A stretch of 34,579 nucleotides of DNA from Patescibacteria group bacterium. Its GTDB lineage: Bacteria; Patescibacteriota; Minisyncoccia; Phycocordibacterales; GWA1-40-21. The translations under genes and the position numbers were made by a program. The DNA is taken from the NCBI GenBank assembly GCA_018968925.1, contig JAGWZI010000006.1, positions 1 to 34,579 of the forward strand, given 5' to 3'. The notes under the pieces were generated by a model that saw only the letters and a program-made list of their open reading frames with translations, made no database searches and was not told the DNA's origin. Position 1 is the first letter of the stretch; each line of letters opens with the position of its first letter. This document shows positions 31,636-34,579 of the stretch, piece after piece.

Positions 31636-33546
31636 TTACTGCCCTACCGTGCCGATGCCTTGCACATACGCCGGGTCGGAGGTGATCTCCGTCGTCACGG
31701 CGGGTTCGGTGTCGGAGAGCGTTGCGCCGGAAAACGCGTCCGTGCCGGAAAGTGTTACCGGGCCGAGAAGCGTTATGGCCGAGCCGACCTGCGAGAGGGA
31801 CGGCGTGACCGCGACCTGGAACGAGACCGAGCGCGGCTGGATCTTCACGCCGGTGTTCGGCGAAAGGTTGCCGATGTTCCAGATGACGGCGCCGCTCGAT
31901 TGGTCGTAGCTCAAGCTCTCGCTTGCCGGACTCGTGAAGCCGGTCCAGACGACGCCTGCGGGCAAGGTCGTCGTGGCAACGGCGTTCGTGACCGCATTGA
32001 ACGAATTCGTCGCCGTGAGCGTGACCGTGTAGGTCGTCTGGCTGTTCACTTTCGGCGGAACCGGACCGCTGTTCTCGAACGGTCCCGCGCTGTGGAATGC
32101 CCGCGACAGGAGATGCAGCGCCGAGGAAACCTTGATGATCGTCTCGCCGGAGTAGAGCGTTTCGACCGTATTGCTGCCGCCCGCCGGAATGCCAGTGACG
32201 GTCACGTCCGCGCGGATCTCGGAACCGGCGAACGGCAAGGTCGGATTGGCGTCCGGCGAGAGCGTACCGAACGTGAACGCGAGGCTGCCCGAACCGCCCG
32301 GCGCGACCGAGGAAAGGTCGCCGTCCGTCGCGCCCGAAAACGTGATGGAATTGTCGGCGGAATTATAGAAACCGTTCTGCGTCGTTATGGCCTGCGGATC
32401 GAGCACCGTGCCGGAAAGCGCCACCTGCACGTTCATCTGGTCGATGGCCTGTGTCAGGTTGTTCTGCCAGTCGATCGAGGCGCTCTCGGTGTCGCCGGCA
32501 TTCATGGAAAGGGACGAGCCGGAAACCTTGTTCACGGAAAATATCGCGCCGACGGAAGGTTTCCTGATCGCGACATCGACCGTATAAATCGAATACGGCG
32601 TGTCGATCGTCGTGCCGTCGGACGCCGGCGTGCCGACGGTGAATTTGAGCACCCGCTCGTCGCCGTCCTGTCCGTCGATCGAACCGCGGATCGTGATGGT
32701 CTTCGTCGTTCCGGGAGCAAGATCACCGATCGAGAATACGCTTCCGTCGAGAGAAGCCGCCTGCGGATCGGACGACGAGAACGTGAAACCGAACGGGTAG
32801 TCGACCTTCAGGATCAGGTTCGATACGGTCGAGAGCGAATTCGACGCGACCGTCACGGTATAGGTCGCGGCCTGTCTTGCGTTCACGCTCGTATCCCCTG
32901 CCACCGAAAGCGCCACCGGCGAGGAACCGATCGTGAGCATGTAATCCTTCTCCTTGGTGAAGACCGCGTTCGAGCCGGCGATCGAATACGAAACGGTCAC
33001 CGCGATCGTCTGCGGCACATTCTCTTGGCCGTAGAGCGACGCTTTGACGATTTCGTCCGCGCTCTTGCCGGCCGCGATTGTGCCGACGTCGGCCGTCTGG
33101 CGCGGCAAGGCGGCCGACGGATTCGCCGGATCGCGCGTGCCCGCCGGATATTCCACGAGCATGCTGACATTCTCGAGCGCGGTCGCATTGCCGTTGACGA
33201 TCTTGATGTCGAGCGGAAACGCTTCTCCGCCCGAGACCGATACCGGACCGGAGATAAGAATATTGATATTGTTGCCGGACACCGTGCCGGAGCCGCCGAA
33301 GAGCGTATACAGCGCGATGAGGACGGCGATGATGAAAAAGACGAGCGCGCCGATGAATATCTTCGCATACGGAATGTTCACGCGCCGTTGTTCCGGCTCC
33401 GGCGTCCACGCGGACGGCGCATTCTTCGGCACGGGAACGGCATCGACCCCGTGGCGGCGCTTGGCGAAAATGTCGCCCGCGTTTTTCGCGTAGAGCGCCC
33501 GTTCGGCTTCCTCGAGCTTGTCTTCGTTTTCCGGCGACCCGTTCAT
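31636..33546 (-). CDS. Membrane-anchored DUF11/CARDB-like repeat protein
   Basis: A 636-aa protein. The cytosolic head (1-58) is charged and Pro-rich, one transmembrane helix lies at about 62-83 (IFIGALVFFIIAVLIALYTLF), and ~550 extracellular residues form beta-sandwich repeats. Recurring phrases are NVSMLVEYPAGT, NLILKVDYPFGFTFSSSDP, FSIGDLAPGTTKTITIRG and VIWNIGNLSPNT, typical of DUF11/conserved-repeat domains in which a potential is followed by GxLAPG. No catalytic motif is seen; a structural or adhesive surface role is inferred. An extended -10 (TGGTATACT) ends 9 nt before the ATG. It starts 20 nt after recO. Confidence 0.78.
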   Translation of the reverse strand: MNGSPENEDKLEEAERALYAKNAGDIFAKRRHGVDAVPVPKNAPSAWTPEPEQRRVNIPYAKIFIGALVFFIIAVLIALYTLFGGSGTVSGNNINILISGPVSVSGGEAFPLDIKIVNGNATALENVSMLVEYPAGTRDPANPSAALPRQTADVGTIAAGKSADEIVKASLYGQENVPQTIAVTVSYSIAGSNAVFTKEKDYMLTIGSSPVALSVAGDTSVNARQAATYTVTVASNSLSTVSNLILKVDYPFGFTFSSSDPQAASLDGSVFSIGDLAPGTTKTITIRGSIDGQDGDERVLKFTVGTPASDGTTIDTPYSIYTVDVAIRKPSVGAIFSVNKVSGSSLSMNAGDTESASIDWQNNLTQAIDQMNVQVALSGTVLDPQAITTQNGFYNSADNSITFSGATDGDLSSVAPGGSGSLAFTFGTLSPDANPTLPFAGSEIRADVTVTGIPAGGSNTVETLYSGETIIKVSSALHLLSRAFHSAGPFENSGPVPPKVNSQTTYTVTLTATNSFNAVTNAVATTTLPAGVVWTGFTSPASESLSYDQSSGAVIWNIGNLSPNTGVKIQPRSVSFQVAVTPSLSQVGSAITLLGPVTLSGTDAFSGATLSDTEPAVTTEITSDPAYVQGIGTVGQ

Positions 33547-33555
33547 ACCGGTATC

Positions 33556-33564
33556 AGTATACCA
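33556..33564 (-). promoter_or_regulatory. Extended -10 of the DUF11-like gene
   Basis: TGGTATACT on the minus strand, 9 nt before the ATG at 33546, just past the recO stop. Confidence 0.6.
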
Positions 33565-33566
33565 CG

Positions 33567-34148
33567 CTAGAGGTTCGTCCGGAGGAGCGTTTCGTTGATT
33601 TCGGCGACGAGCGTTTTCCGTACGGCGCGGACGGCGGCAAGCAAGCTGTCAGAAATGTCGTCATTGCCGACAAACCGGGACAATTCCGCCGATTCTTTCA
33701 GATAGCCGAGCGTGGCAAGGATCCGCAGGACGGCGAGAATCTCGAGATCGCGGGCATCCGCGGCGGATGCGCCGCTCGCAAGATATGCAAGGAATGACCG
33801 GACGATACGGAAAAGCCGCTCGTTCTTTTCCTCGCCGTGGACGAGCCGCAAGAGGAGCGACAGGACGCCCTGCGCAACGGACATCTTTTCCGGATCATGG
33901 AAAAACGTTCCTGCGGATTCCGCTTCCGCGCTCGTGATGCGCCAGACGTCCCTGCCACGCACAACGGAAACGGAAACAAGGCAAAAATCGCGCAGGTGAC
34001 CTTTCAATTTCGATTTCGCGAGGCGCACGCCCTGCGCCAATGCGCGAATGAAACCGAGACCCTCGGTCAAAAGATCATAGGCGCGGTTCGCTTCGCCGGA
34101 GGTACGGCTCCGCACGACGATCGCCCGGGTCGTGTAGACGTGGTGCAT
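33567..34148 (-). CDS. recO: DNA repair protein RecO
   Basis: A 193-aa protein. The N-terminal OB fold reads HHVYTTRAIVVRSRTSGEANRAYDLLTEGLGFIRALAQGVRLAKSKLKGHLRDFCLVSVSVVRGRDVWRITSAE (about 2-75), matching RecO. A helical C-terminal domain follows. At 193 aa it is shorter than the usual ~240, and the four-Cys zinc motif seen in some RecO proteins is absent. RecO loads RecA onto SSB-coated DNA; recA and ssb are both in this window. The start at 34148 is fixed by TGCTATGAT six nt upstream; the longer in-frame reading would cross a terminator. Confidence 0.85.
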   Translation of the reverse strand: MHHVYTTRAIVVRSRTSGEANRAYDLLTEGLGFIRALAQGVRLAKSKLKGHLRDFCLVSVSVVRGRDVWRITSAEAESAGTFFHDPEKMSVAQGVLSLLLRLVHGEEKNERLFRIVRSFLAYLASGASAADARDLEILAVLRILATLGYLKESAELSRFVGNDDISDSLLAAVRAVRKTLVAEINETLLRTNL

Positions 34149-34154
34149 GGAAAA

Positions 34155-34163
34155 ATCATAGCA
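34155..34163 (-). promoter_or_regulatory. Extended -10 of recO
   Basis: TGCTATGAT on the minus strand, 6 nt before the ATG at 34148, directly after the upstream terminator. Transcript start and start codon should coincide. Confidence 0.65.
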
Positions 34164-34167
34164 TGAA

Positions 34168-34193
34168 AAAACCGGCGTTTGTGCGCCGGTTTT
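34168..34193 (-). terminator. Intrinsic terminator after the rightmost gene
   Basis: AAAACCGGCG and CGCCGGTTTT form a 10-bp perfect stem with a 6-nt loop, ending in TTTTTT on the minus strand, 7 nt past the stop at 34201. Confidence 0.92.
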
Positions 34194-34200
34194 CAAAGAA

Positions 34201-34578
34201 TTACGCCGCAATTGCTTCCCGTTCGCGGATCTTCTCCGCCTCCGCTTTCGTGATGTCGTCGATATCGGCAAACGATGAGGACTCGGCATACGCCTCTTTG
34301 AGCGAAGCGAAGTCGGTGAATTCCTTCTTCACGAACATGCGGTTCCGGAATCCGACGAGCTGTTTGCCCAAATCGTTCATTGTCCCATCCTTCGATCCCT
34401 CGCACATGCGGATCGCCTGCTGGAGCGCCACCTTGAAATCGACGAACGTGTGTTCGTCGGCGATGTCCTTCGTGGCGGTCTTCTCGAGCGCGATCTCCGC
34501 CCGGGCGAGCGCTCTCGCCGCGTTCTGCCATTCCGGCTTCACCTGCACTTGTTCAAAATTGGTTCCGAATTTTTCCAT
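34201..34578 (-). CDS. Hypothetical helical protein, 125 aa
   Basis: Reads from an ATG at 34578, one base inside the window, to a TAA at 34201, so the true start could lie outside. The sequence is hydrophilic and predicted helical (NAARALARAEIALEKTATKDIADEHTFVDFKVALQQAIRMCEG; SLKEAYAESSSFADIDDITKAEAEKIRERE), with no signal peptide, membrane segment or motif. I do not recognise the family. A strong terminator follows it. Confidence 0.6.
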   Translation of the reverse strand: MEKFGTNFEQVQVKPEWQNAARALARAEIALEKTATKDIADEHTFVDFKVALQQAIRMCEGSKDGTMNDLGKQLVGFRNRMFVKKEFTDFASLKEAYAESSSFADIDDITKAEAEKIREREAIAA

Positions 34579-34579
34579 G

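Noticed and set aside
31609-33570. 653-codon plus-strand frame opposite the DUF11-like gene
   Set aside because: Composition is Arg/Asp-rich low complexity. The minus-strand frame has a membrane helix, repeats and a promoter.

Overview
The window reads as a chromosomal segment of a Candidate Phyla Radiation (Patescibacteria) bacterium, most likely Parcubacteria-like. This is inferred from gene content, not from a search. Supporting signs are: the ribosomal operon has no L30 gene between S5 and L15; proteins are compact; there is a large exported surface protein with an N-terminal peptidoglycan-binding domain; there is a TraD/VirD4-like ATPase of the kind common in this group; and no biosynthetic operon is present. 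The DNA is GC-rich and coding-dense. TGA is used as a normal stop (for example in the adk-map overlap), so the recoded-UGA lineages are unlikely.

Layout. 1-~1495 is the 5' half of a 23S rRNA gene on the minus strand. It has its own promoter and a ~300-nt structured leader, and no 16S gene lies upstream of it. 1954-6167 (minus) holds a TrpF-like barrel protein, an extended nucleoside diphosphate kinase and a large TraD/VirD4-like ATPase. 6219-7247 (plus) is a membrane-anchored beta-lactamase-fold serine hydrolase, convergent with map. 7244-16171 (minus) is the ribosomal cluster S19-L22-S3-L16-L29-S17-L14-L24-L5 | S14-S8-L6-L18-S5-L15-SecY | adk-map. The bars mark internal promoters that split it into three units. 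16243-21444 (minus) holds a 32-aa membrane ORF, a PKD/lamin-tail exported protein and a 1190-aa S-layer-like protein. 21445-22075 has no protein gene and is packed with inverted repeats. 22076-22918 (minus) is an HTH regulator. 23198-27015 (plus) is ftsK, an Ig-like membrane protein, recA and a 49-aa membrane ORF. 27052-34578 (minus) is efp, rpsR, ssb, rpsF, an M16 peptidase, glyS, a DUF11-like surface protein, recO and a hypothetical.

How the parts fit. The window combines ribosome assembly and protein export (r-proteins, SecY, Map, EF-P, GlyRS, 23S), chromosome handling and repair (FtsK, RecA, RecO, SSB) and the cell surface (S-layer-like, PKD/lamin-tail, DUF11-like and serine hydrolase proteins). 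Initiation looks largely Shine-Dalgarno-independent. Most free-standing genes have a -10 hexamer (often extended, TGnTATAAT) ending 6-10 nt before the ATG, which implies leaderless or near-leaderless mRNAs. Genes inside the ribosomal cluster follow TAA stops at very short spacings without SD motifs.

The most unusual signal is a hairpin element present in two intergenic copies (17717-17789 and 31560-31613). Its 22-nt loop is nearly identical between copies, while most of the long stem differs in sequence yet stays self-complementary within each copy. A third hairpin (21649-21694) shares an 11-nt core and the T-run/CG arm design. Other leads are: near-matching 5'-terminal hairpin leaders on two ribosomal transcription units; a dense cluster of TGTCCGTT sites over the HTH gene and the HTH/ftsK intergenic region; and a 23S leader with a terminator-shaped hairpin.
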